From Sandaracinus amylolyticus (lineage in GTDB: Bacteria > Myxococcota_A > Polyangia > Polyangiales > Sandaracinaceae): a stretch of DNA of 64,000 nt. Where the stretch lies: the NCBI RefSeq assembly GCF_000737325.1, contig NZ_CP011125.1:7440001-7504000 (forward strand), given 5' to 3'. Position numbers and translations under genes: made by a program. Shown piece after piece: positions 51,584 through 59,385 of the stretch (positions are counted from its first letter, which is position 1; the number at the start of each line of letters is the position of its first letter). A model generated the notes under the pieces. The model did not search any database. It was not told where the DNA came from and worked only from the letters and a program-made list of their open reading frames with translations.

Positions 51584-52921
51584 ATGCAGCAGATCCCGGG
51601 CACGGTGGCGTGCGCTCGTTGTGGGAAGGCGTTGCCCTCGCTCGCGACGTTCTGCGATGGATGCGGCGCGCGTGTCGCGCCCGCCGCGGCGCTGCCCTCG
51701 ATGGCGGCTGCACCGGCGATCGCTGCGGTCGCGATGCCCACCGCGCGCGCGGGCTTCGTCGCGGCCGGGCGCGGCATGCCGATCTGCCACTCGTGCGGAG
51801 CGATCGCACCGACGAAGCGCTCGTCTTGCGGCACCTGCGGCGCGGCGATCGGGACGTCGCTCGAGGCCGTCCCGCCGCGCGCCGACGGAGCGTACTGGGT
51901 GCAGGTCCGCACCGAGCTCACGTGCCGGCAGTGCGGTCGTCGCTCACCGCTCGACGCGCTCGATCTCGATGGCACCGTGCAGTGCGGGCACTGCGGCGCG
52001 GCACAGGCCTTCGACGTCGACGCGTGGTCCGAGGGGCTCGCGCACGCGCACGGGGTCGGCGATCTCGCCGCGCCCTCGATGCGCGGTCGCGACGTCGCGC
52101 TCCCGGGCGGAAATCCGTTCGCCGACATCGGCGACGACAGCGCGCACGCGACGCTCGAGACGAGCGGCATGTCGATCGAGAACGGCGTGATGAAGACGCG
52201 CAACCTCGCGCTCACCGCGACGCCGGGACAGCCGCTCTGCACGGCGTGTGGCTGCCCGCTCGACGTCGAGGTCCGCGTCGACGAGGCGACCACGCGCTGC
52301 GTGGGATGCGGCGATCGCGCGCAGTATCGGTTCCCGGTGCGCGCGAAGAACATGGCGGCCGGGCTCGTCGCGGCGATCGGCGACGATCTGCGCATCGATC
52401 GACCCGACGCGCGCCTCGACGCGACGAGCGCGGGCATGGTGGTCGCGGTGCGCTGTCCGAGCTGCGGCGCGGGGCTCGAGGTGCCCGAGGGCGCGCACGC
52501 CGCGCGCTGTACGTATTGTGGCACTCAGTGCCGAATTCCGAGCCGCACCCTGCTCGCGCTGAAGAAGAGCCCGGGCGCGGCGGCGCCGTGGTGGATGCTG
52601 TTCCGCGGCGGGTCGGCGCTGCGCGAGCGCCTCGCGCACGGCGGGACCTCCGTCGACGCCGACGAGCTCGGGGGCGACGACGAGGACGAGGTCGAGGAGC
52701 CTCGGCCGCGCAAGAAGCGCAAGGCGCGCAAGCACACGATGCTGCCGATGGTCGACGTGGCGCGCACGCCCGCCGAGGAGGCGGTCTCGTGGGCGCTGCA
52801 GATCGTGGTGCCGCTCTCGGTGCTCGTGCTCGTCGGCATCACGCTCTTCGGGAACGTCGTGCTGGGGTGGGCGCAGGGCCGGACGTCGAAGGAGCTCCCG
52901 GCGATCACGGCGCCGTACTGA
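51584..52921 (+). CDS. multi-zinc-ribbon membrane protein
   Basis: The 445-residue protein has five pairs of CxxC knuckles, each able to form one zinc ribbon: CARC/CDGC (residues about 10-28), CHSC/CGTC (68-84), CRQC/CGHC (112-132), CTAC/CVGC (222-245) and CPSC/CTYC (290-310). The third, CRQCGRRSPLDALDLDGTVQ, and fifth, RCPSCGAGLEVPEG, look like the ribbons of double-zinc-ribbon proteins. A charged stretch (RPRKKRKARKHTM) precedes one C-terminal membrane helix (LQIVVPLSVLVLVGITLF). It may be a membrane-bound scaffold or sensor. The start follows a TACAAT box by 8 nt. Function is unknown. Confidence 0.7.
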   Translation: MQQIPGTVACARCGKALPSLATFCDGCGARVAPAAALPSMAAAPAIAAVAMPTARAGFVAAGRGMPICHSCGAIAPTKRSSCGTCGAAIGTSLEAVPPRADGAYWVQVRTELTCRQCGRRSPLDALDLDGTVQCGHCGAAQAFDVDAWSEGLAHAHGVGDLAAPSMRGRDVALPGGNPFADIGDDSAHATLETSGMSIENGVMKTRNLALTATPGQPLCTACGCPLDVEVRVDEATTRCVGCGDRAQYRFPVRAKNMAAGLVAAIGDDLRIDRPDARLDATSAGMVVAVRCPSCGAGLEVPEGAHAARCTYCGTQCRIPSRTLLALKKSPGAAAPWWMLFRGGSALRERLAHGGTSVDADELGGDDEDEVEEPRPRKKRKARKHTMLPMVDVARTPAEEAVSWALQIVVPLSVLVLVGITLFGNVVLGWAQGRTSKELPAITAPY

Positions 52922-54310
52922 TCAGCCTTCCTCGCGACGCTCTTCGGCGCGCTCGCGCGCTTCTTCGCGACGCTCCTCCGCGCGCTGCTGCGCTTCCTCG
53001 CGACGCTCGCGCGCTTCCTCGCGACGCTCCTCCGCGCGCTCCTGCGCTTCTTCGCGACGTTCCTGCGCCTGCTGCTGCGCCTCATCGCGACGCTCGCGCG
53101 CTTCTTCGCGACGCTGCTCGCGCTCCTCGCGACGCTGCGCGCGCGCCTCTTCCGCGGTCGTCCAGTCGCCCGGGTTCGCGAGGCCGTGCTGGATCGCCTC
53201 GACGAACGCGTTGCGCAGCACCGAGCCCACGACGGCCCACGGGTCGACCTCGGGCGACTCGAACGTGCCCGACACCGGCACCTCGATCGCGAGGCGATCC
53301 TCGCCCTGGTTCTCGAAGACCTCGGCGACGAGCTGCATGATCGCATCGCCCAGCACGTCGAAGAAGTCGCCCTCCTCGCCGAGCTCGAACAGCGAGAGCC
53401 CTTCGGCCATCGGCTTCACGTACCCGCGGAAGCGCCCTTCGCGCGCGTGGATCTCGGAGTACAGGAACGTCGTCCCGCCCTCGGCGTCGACGCCCGCGTA
53501 CGCGCGCAGCATCGGGTTCAGCTCGCGCGCGGGCAGATCGCGCAGGCGCAGATCGAGATCGAACGTCGGCTGCTCCTGCCACGGATCGAGCCGCACGTCG
53601 GTGACGAGCGATCCGCTGCGCTGCACGCGCGACTCGAGGTGCACGTGCGCCGGGAGATCCTCGCCCTCGCGGCGCACGTTGCTGAGACCGCGGGCGAGCA
53701 CCTGCATGCGATCCGCGCGCAGATCGACCCGCGGGCTCGCGCCGTAGTCGCGGTAGTGGACCTCGCCGTCGCGCACGACGAAGCGGTTGATCGTGAGCGG
53801 GACGAGATCGTCGACGGTCGCGCGCCAGTCGTTCTCCTCGCCGGTCTGCTCCTGCACGCCGCCGCCCTGCACGATGAAGTTCAGGACGGGACGCACGACG
53901 ACGATCTCGGCGACGACCTTGCCGTCGAGCAGCGCCTCCCACTCGACCGAGATGTCGATCTCGGGCGTCGTGAAGAACGGCTCGGGCTGCTCGCCGCCGG
54001 TCTTCACGATGCGCAGGCCCTCGATGCGATACGCGCCGCGCCAGAGCGCCATGTCGACGTCGTCGATGTGGCCGTAGTAGCCCTCGAGCCGCGCGAGCCG
54101 CTCGTTGAGCACGTGCTCCACGACGTACGGCAGCGCGATGCGCGCCGCGATCAGCAGCACGATCAGCGCGAGGATGACCTTGCCGGTGCGCGTCGCGAGC
54201 CGCGCCCCGAACCGCCCGGCGCGGCGCAGCCGCGGGTGGCCTGGAGCACCCCGTCGCTCGGTGCGGCCCGCCTCGAAGTGCAGCTCCGGGTTCGACGTGT
54301 CGGCCTGCAT
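52922..54310 (-). CDS. DUF748/AsmA-like protein with Arg/Glu coiled-coil tail
   Basis: The 462-residue protein has one membrane helix near residues 43-65 (VILALIVLLIAARIALPYVV) and then the AsmA-like repeat-beta body: VDMALWRGAYRIEGLRIVKT, FFTTPEIDISVEWEALLDGK, INRFVVRDGEVHYRDYGASP, and QPTFDLDLRLRDLPARELNP, which fit DUF748 domains of envelope lipid-transport-type proteins. The last about 75 residues are almost only R, E, A and Q (RREEARERREEAQQRAEE type), a strongly charged helix. I prefer the ATG at 54310 to a GTG at 54340; neither has a Shine-Dalgarno sequence. It may take part in outer-membrane biogenesis. Its stop touches the stop of the zinc-ribbon gene. Confidence 0.78.
   Translation of the reverse strand: MQADTSNPELHFEAGRTERRGAPGHPRLRRAGRFGARLATRTGKVILALIVLLIAARIALPYVVEHVLNERLARLEGYYGHIDDVDMALWRGAYRIEGLRIVKTGGEQPEPFFTTPEIDISVEWEALLDGKVVAEIVVVRPVLNFIVQGGGVQEQTGEENDWRATVDDLVPLTINRFVVRDGEVHYRDYGASPRVDLRADRMQVLARGLSNVRREGEDLPAHVHLESRVQRSGSLVTDVRLDPWQEQPTFDLDLRLRDLPARELNPMLRAYAGVDAEGGTTFLYSEIHAREGRFRGYVKPMAEGLSLFELGEEGDFFDVLGDAIMQLVAEVFENQGEDRLAIEVPVSGTFESPEVDPWAVVGSVLRNAFVEAIQHGLANPGDWTTAEEARAQRREEREQRREEARERRDEAQQQAQERREEAQERAEERREEARERREEAQQRAEERREEARERAEERREEG
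52925..53140 (-). repeat. low-complexity repeat encoding the R/E-rich tail
   Basis: About 215 bp made of variants of CGCGACGCTCCTCCGCGCG and similar units (plus strand) encode the charged C-terminal helix of the DUF748 protein. One strand is strongly purine-rich. Copy number may vary between strains. Confidence 0.65.
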
Positions 54311-54418
54311 GCGGGAGGCCCAGAGCAGCGTCGATGCCACGCCATGAAACGGGGACTTTCCGCAGAGCGCGAGGGAGCTTCGCGAGGCAACGCGCCCCGC
54401 GCGCGATCGTGCGCCACG

Positions 54419-57052
54419 TCAGGGCAGGACGCCGATCAACACGGCGCCTTCGCCGATCGACACCGCGCCGAGCGACATCGGCGCGCCCAGGTGCGCCGCG
54501 ATCCACGCCGTGCCGGTGTCGTCGATCGCGACGTCCGCCGCGTGATCCTCACCGACGCCGCCGAGCCCGCGCGCCGCGAGGAGGCGCCCGTCATCGCTCG
54601 CGAAGCGCGCGACGAGCACGTCGGAGGCGCCCACGCTGGTGAGCGACGTGCCTGCGAGGTCAATCGTGCCCGTGAAGTCGGCGGTGATCGCGATCTCGCT
54701 CGCGGACGCTGCGAGGCCGAGGCGGAGCGGCAGCGCGATCGGCGGCGCGGCGCTCTCGAGGATCGCGTCCACGTCGCGCGCGAGGTCCCAGGGACGCGCG
54801 TCGATCGCGCGCGCCCAGCTCGGCGCACCGGTGTCGGCGCGGAGGGCCGCGAGGAAGAGCGCGCCCGGGCGCGGCGCGGTGATCGTCTGGTCGCCGATGG
54901 TGATCGAGCCCGAGAAGCGTCCCGCGACGATCACTGCGCCGAGGTGCTCGACGACGCGCAGCGCCTCGTCCTCCGACGCGCCCCCGATCGCGACGCGCCA
55001 CACGTAACTGCCGTCGCCCCGCATGCGCGCGACGAACGCATCGCTCGCGCCGTGCGAGACGAGGCCGTCCCAGCTGCCGCGGAACGAGCCCGCGATCACG
55101 ACGTCGTCCGCGACGCCCACGATGGTGTGCACCGCGTCGTCGGATGGGCCACCGACGGTGACGAGACGCGGCTCCGGCCCGGTGAATGCGACGTAGCCGT
55201 CGGTGCCCCCGCGCGCCGTGACGTGCGCGACGCACTCGGCGCTCCCCGAGCAAGGCGGAGAGATCGCGCCCGAGAACGTCCCCGCGATGACCCCGCCGCG
55301 CGCGGCGCTCGCGACGGCTTCACCGACCACCGTGACGCCGATCAGACGCCAGTCGTCCGCGGGGGTCCTCGCGGTCACGACGCGGTACGCCGCGGTGGCG
55401 CGGGTGGACACCAGCCACGGCGGCGAGAGCCCGGGCTGTGTCGCGTCGAGGAGGAGCTGGGTGGCGCCGCCCCCCGCGATGATCGCGGCGCCGCCGCTGC
55501 GCCCCTGCGGGTCGAAGCACCACGAGACGCCACCGTACGCGTCGAGCTCCACGACGTATCCGAGCGTCGTCGCGCAGACGCCCTGACGTGCCGCGGCGAG
55601 CGCGAGCGGCACGTTGCGATCGCTCTCCACGGTGTAGGGATTGTCGAGCCGCACCACGCCGGCGATGCCCGGAGCGCGCGGGCACCACTCGTACGCCATC
55701 TCACGGCAGACGGCGGAGCCCCCACGGGGACGCAGATCGATCACCGCATCGATGCAGTCGCCGCCGTCCCGCGTGACGCACGAGGTGGAGGCGACGCACA
55801 CGCCGTCGACGCAGCCCTGATCGATCGGGCACGCGAGGTCGCAGCCACCGCAGTGATCCGCGTCGAACGACACGTCCGCGCAGCGCCCGCCGGACACGTC
55901 GCAGTCGACGCACCCGCATCGCGAGTCCTCGCAGCGCGAGCCGGCCGGGCAGACGACACCGCACCCGCCGCAGTTCGCGGGATCGGACCGCGTGGGCGTG
56001 CACACCCCGTCGCAGTAGGCGCCCGAGCAGATGCACGCGCCGCGGCTGCACGATTCGTCGGCCGCGCATGCGTGGCCACACTCGCCGCAATTCCTCGCGT
56101 CGGACAGGAGCCGGGTGCAGATGCCGTCGCACAGCGTCGCGTCGGCGCGCGGCACGCACGCGCCCTCGACGCACTCCTCGCACCACTGACACGACACGCC
56201 GCATGCGCCGCAGTGCTCGCGGTTGCTCCGCGGATCGACGCAGAGCCCGCGGCACGTGAGGAAGTCGTCCGGGCAGATGCACTCGCCGTCGATGCACTGG
56301 GTCCCGTCGTCGCACGACACGCGGCACACGCCGCAGCTGCGCGGCGTCGTGCCGATCGTGTTGCACGCGTTCTGCTCGGCGCAGAGCTCGAGCCCGATCG
56401 GGCACGCGCACGCGCCCTGGTCGCACACGCCGCCCGAGGCGCACGACACGCCGCACGTGCCGCAGTGCTCCACGTCCGTGCGGTTGTCGACGCAGGCCCC
56501 CTCGCAGATCGCGGTGCCCTCGGGGCACACGCACGCGCCGTTCACGCACTGTCCGAGCCCGCACGAGCTCTCGTCGACGTCTCCGTCGCAGTCCTCGTCG
56601 CGCCCGTCGCACTGCTCGTCGGCGTAGATCGACACGTGCGCGTCGGCGTCGTCGCAGTCGCCACCGCCGCACTCGGGCTGGAGGTCACCGTCGCCGTCGC
56701 GATCCCCGAGGTAGCGCACGGTGCAGGAGCCGAGCTCACAGCGCTCGTCCGCGGTGCACGCGTCGTCGTCGGCGCAGTCGAGATCGCTCGTGCACGCGAC
56801 GCTGCTCGCGCACCCGCCGTGGTCGGGCACGCACGCGCTCCCGGGACAGAACCCGGGCGGGCGACCGTGGTAGCAGCGCAGGCCCGCGCAGTCGTCCGAG
56901 GTGCACTCGATCCCGTCGTCGCAATCGCCGAGGTCGAAGCACTCTGGTGGGTCGATGCGCACGCCGGTATCGCGGATCCGGAAGCCCTCGGCCTCGCAGC
57001 CGACCACCCACGCGGCCAGCGCGACGAGCACGAGCGAGAGCGGCCTCCGCAT
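54419..57052 (-). CDS. composite lipoprotein: MopE-type motif, Cys repeats and SBBP-like propeller
   Basis: The 877-residue protein starts with a lipoprotein signal (LVALAAWVVGCEAEGF). Residues about 30-160 are Cys/Asp-rich and include GDRDGDGDLQPECGGGDCDD and EQCDGRDEDCDGDVDESSCG, the putative metal-binding motif of the MopE family. Residues about 160-440 contain seven eight-cysteine units (CEGACVDNRTDVEHCGTCGV and others) of the kind expanded in the protein at 59386. The C-terminal half has repeats such as VTVGGPSDDAVHTIVGVADD and VAIGGASEDEALRVVEHLGA with VVIAGSFRGS, as in SBBP beta-propellers. It is probably a large cell-surface protein. The start is divergent, 26 bp from the TonB receptor gene. 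Confidence 0.8.
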   Translation of the reverse strand: MRRPLSLVLVALAAWVVGCEAEGFRIRDTGVRIDPPECFDLGDCDDGIECTSDDCAGLRCYHGRPPGFCPGSACVPDHGGCASSVACTSDLDCADDDACTADERCELGSCTVRYLGDRDGDGDLQPECGGGDCDDADAHVSIYADEQCDGRDEDCDGDVDESSCGLGQCVNGACVCPEGTAICEGACVDNRTDVEHCGTCGVSCASGGVCDQGACACPIGLELCAEQNACNTIGTTPRSCGVCRVSCDDGTQCIDGECICPDDFLTCRGLCVDPRSNREHCGACGVSCQWCEECVEGACVPRADATLCDGICTRLLSDARNCGECGHACAADESCSRGACICSGAYCDGVCTPTRSDPANCGGCGVVCPAGSRCEDSRCGCVDCDVSGGRCADVSFDADHCGGCDLACPIDQGCVDGVCVASTSCVTRDGGDCIDAVIDLRPRGGSAVCREMAYEWCPRAPGIAGVVRLDNPYTVESDRNVPLALAAARQGVCATTLGYVVELDAYGGVSWCFDPQGRSGGAAIIAGGGATQLLLDATQPGLSPPWLVSTRATAAYRVVTARTPADDWRLIGVTVVGEAVASAARGGVIAGTFSGAISPPCSGSAECVAHVTARGGTDGYVAFTGPEPRLVTVGGPSDDAVHTIVGVADDVVIAGSFRGSWDGLVSHGASDAFVARMRGDGSYVWRVAIGGASEDEALRVVEHLGAVIVAGRFSGSITIGDQTITAPRPGALFLAALRADTGAPSWARAIDARPWDLARDVDAILESAAPPIALPLRLGLAASASEIAITADFTGTIDLAGTSLTSVGASDVLVARFASDDGRLLAARGLGGVGEDHAADVAIDDTGTAWIAAHLGAPMSLGAVSIGEGAVLIGVLP

Positions 57053-57059
57053 CGACGCG

Positions 57060-57065
57060 ATGATA
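57060..57065 (-). promoter_or_regulatory. -10-like hexamer TATCAT, leaderless type
   Basis: On the minus strand TATCAT ends 7 nt before the ATG at 57052. It overlaps by 2 bp the plus-strand hexamer at 57064-57069. Confidence 0.45.
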
Positions 57066-57069
57066 GCCT
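57064..57069 (+). promoter_or_regulatory. -10-like hexamer TAGCCT, leaderless type
   Basis: TAGCCT followed by CG ends 9 nt before the ATG at 57079. The two start codons are only 26 bp apart, so the two polymerases cannot bind at the same time. Confidence 0.45.
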
Positions 57070-57078
57070 CGGCGCCGG

Positions 57079-59331
57079 ATGTCCGGCAGGAGCGCGCTCG
57101 CGATCGTGGTGCTCGCGTCGATCGCCGCGACCGCTCCCGCGCACGCCCAGTCGGTGCAGCCACCCGCGGTGATCGCGCTCGCGCCCGTCGAGCTCGACGC
57201 GCCGCGCGTCGCCGAGGTCGGCGCCTCGATCGACGTGCGGGTGATCGTCGATCGCGACGGACGCGCGAGCCTCGATCAGGACGTGATGGAGCCCGAGCTC
57301 CGCGCCGCGGTGGAGGACGCGCTCGCGCGATCACGCCTCGCGCCCGCGATGCGCGGCGGCACCGCGGTGATCGCGCGCGCGAGGGTGCGGCTCGACGTGC
57401 GCGCCCGCGAGGTCGCGCCGGTGGAGCCGCCCGAGATCACGCCACCTTCGATCGAGCCTTCGTTCCGCGCGCTCGCCCGCGCGACGCCCGAGCCCACGAG
57501 CGCGACGATCCTCGAGGCCGAGGAGGTGCGCGATCTCCCCGGTCTACAAGGCGACCCATTCCGCGTGGTCGAGACGCTCCCAGGCGTCGTCCCACTGCTG
57601 AGCGGGTTGCCGTTCCTCTACGTGCGCGGCGCGCCGCCCGCGGGGACGATCACGCTCTGGGACGACATCCCGGTGCCCTCGCTCTTCCACGTCGCGGCGG
57701 GGCCCTCGACGATCCACGCGGCGCGCCTCGGCGAGATGCGCCTCTGGCCCGGCGTCGCGCCGGCGCGCTACGGGCGCCACGTCGGCGGCGTGGTGCTCGG
57801 CGCCGCGGCCCCGATCGAGCCGCACCTCGGCGGCGAGGTCGAGCTGCGCCTGCTCGACGTGAACGGGATGATCACGGTCCCGATCGATCGCCGCCACGTG
57901 GTGCAGGCGTCGGGTCGCTACGGCTACCCGGGGTTGATCGTCGGCGCCGCGTTCCCCGGCGTCGAGCTCGACTACTGGGACTACCAGCTGACGGCCGATC
58001 TCGACGACGGTCACGGCGGCCACACGCGCCTCGTCGCGATCGGCGCGTACGACCGACTGCGCCAGGACCTGGCGGACATCGAGACGCTCGGAGAGCAGTC
58101 CGACGTCCTCCTGCACTTCCATCGCGTCGAGGCGCGACACGTGCGCGCGCTCGGCGGAGGCGCGGAGTTCGGCGCGGCGCTGCGGCTCGGATACGACCAG
58201 TCGCAGCTCGGCGAGGCGGTCGGCGCCGAGGTGTGGAGCGCGAGCCCGCGCCTCTGGAGCGCCTTCTCGCTCGGCTTCGCGCGGCTGCGCATCGGCGCGG
58301 ATCTCGTCGCGAGCGGAGGTCGCATCGACTCGGGCCGCAGCGAGGATCCCGCGATCGCCGGCGCGCTGATCGCCGAGGGCGCCTACGCCGGGGCGCGCAC
58401 CCGCACCGCGGCCGGCGCGTACGCCGAGGCGCTCCTGCCGATCCCCGGCGTGCTGCGGCTCGAGCTCGGCGCGCGCGTCGACACGTGGGTCACGGCGCGC
58501 GAGGTCCAGGCCGCGCCGTCGCCGCGCGCAAGGCTCGTGGTGCACGCCTGGGAGGGCGTCGACGTGCACGCCGCGGTGGGCCTCGCGCACCAGCCCGCGG
58601 TGCTCTTCCTGCCGCTTCCCGGCTTCGCCGAGCTCGCAGTCGATCGCGGCCTCCAGCGCGCGCTCCAGAGCGACTGGGGCGTCTCGCTCACGCTGCCGCT
58701 CGGGATCTCGCTCGAGGCGCAGGGCTTCTTCCACTACTTCGATCAGGTGCTGCTGCCCGACCTCTACGTGCAGGATCGCGAGATCTGCGTGGAGTCGTGG
58801 TGCACGCAGGTCCAGATCGATCCGAGGGCGCGCGCCCGGGTGCTCGGCCTCGAGGTGCTCGCGCGGCGCGAGGGTCGCGACGTGAGCGCATGGATCAGCT
58901 ACACGCTCAGCGAAGCGACGGCGCGCGCCCACGAAGGGTTCGAGTTCGTTCCCGGCTTCGACGTGCGCCACGTCATCCAGGCGATGGGCCGCGCGCGCAT
59001 CTGGGAGGGCCTCGAGATCGCGCTCCGCGTGCTCGTGCGCTCGGGTCGCGTGGTGGGTCGCTACTTCATCGAGCCCACGGGCCTGACGGCGCTGCGCTAC
59101 GAGCAGCGACTGCCGTGGTTCTTCCGAGGCGACGCCGAGATCGCGTACGCGTGGGACGCGGGCTGGGGGCGGCTCCGCGTGTCGCTCGGCTGGACGAACG
59201 TGACGCTCTCGGAGGAGCCGATCGCGCTCGAGTGCAACTACGACTCGAACGGTCGCCCCGAGGCGCCCTGCGCCGTGCAGAGCGCGCCCGCGATCTTCCT
59301 GCCGAGCCTCGGGATCCGAGCGCAGCTCTGA
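57079..59331 (+). CDS. TonB-dependent receptor with N-terminal TonB-C-like domain
   Basis: The 750-residue protein has a Sec signal (VVLASIAATAPAHAQSVQ). Residues about 45-115 (VDVRVIVDRDGRASL-like strand, ALARSRLAPAMRGG) resemble the C-terminal domain of TonB. A plug domain follows: ILEAEEVRDLPGLQGDPFRV, ETLPGVVPLLSGLPFLYVRG, EMRLWPGVAPARYGRHVGGV. The remainder is a beta-barrel with alternating strands (VEARHVRALGGGAEFGAALR, SAWISYTLSEATARAHE) and ends FLPSLGIRAQL. It is an outer-membrane receptor; the barrel suggests import but the substrate is unknown. The N-terminal TonB-like part is an unusual but known myxobacterial layout. It is divergent from the composite lipoprotein gene. Confidence 0.82.
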   Translation: MSGRSALAIVVLASIAATAPAHAQSVQPPAVIALAPVELDAPRVAEVGASIDVRVIVDRDGRASLDQDVMEPELRAAVEDALARSRLAPAMRGGTAVIARARVRLDVRAREVAPVEPPEITPPSIEPSFRALARATPEPTSATILEAEEVRDLPGLQGDPFRVVETLPGVVPLLSGLPFLYVRGAPPAGTITLWDDIPVPSLFHVAAGPSTIHAARLGEMRLWPGVAPARYGRHVGGVVLGAAAPIEPHLGGEVELRLLDVNGMITVPIDRRHVVQASGRYGYPGLIVGAAFPGVELDYWDYQLTADLDDGHGGHTRLVAIGAYDRLRQDLADIETLGEQSDVLLHFHRVEARHVRALGGGAEFGAALRLGYDQSQLGEAVGAEVWSASPRLWSAFSLGFARLRIGADLVASGGRIDSGRSEDPAIAGALIAEGAYAGARTRTAAGAYAEALLPIPGVLRLELGARVDTWVTAREVQAAPSPRARLVVHAWEGVDVHAAVGLAHQPAVLFLPLPGFAELAVDRGLQRALQSDWGVSLTLPLGISLEAQGFFHYFDQVLLPDLYVQDREICVESWCTQVQIDPRARARVLGLEVLARREGRDVSAWISYTLSEATARAHEGFEFVPGFDVRHVIQAMGRARIWEGLEIALRVLVRSGRVVGRYFIEPTGLTALRYEQRLPWFFRGDAEIAYAWDAGWGRLRVSLGWTNVTLSEEPIALECNYDSNGRPEAPCAVQSAPAIFLPSLGIRAQL

Positions 59332-59373
59332 TTCGCGCGAGAGGAGAACGTGACAGCGACACGCGACCGCGCG

Positions 59374-59379
59374 TAGTCT
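59374..59379 (+). promoter_or_regulatory. -10 hexamer TAGTCT with -35-like GTGACA
   Basis: TAGTCT followed by CG ends 6 nt before the ATG at 59386. A GTGACA at 59350-59355, 18 bp upstream, matches TTGACA in five of six bases, the best -35 seen for this promoter type in the window. Confidence 0.5.
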
Positions 59380-59385
59380 CGATCG

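Noticed and set aside
53186-57172. 1328-residue plus-strand open frame
   Set aside because: It lies antisense to the DUF748 and composite lipoprotein genes, both with clear signals and domains.
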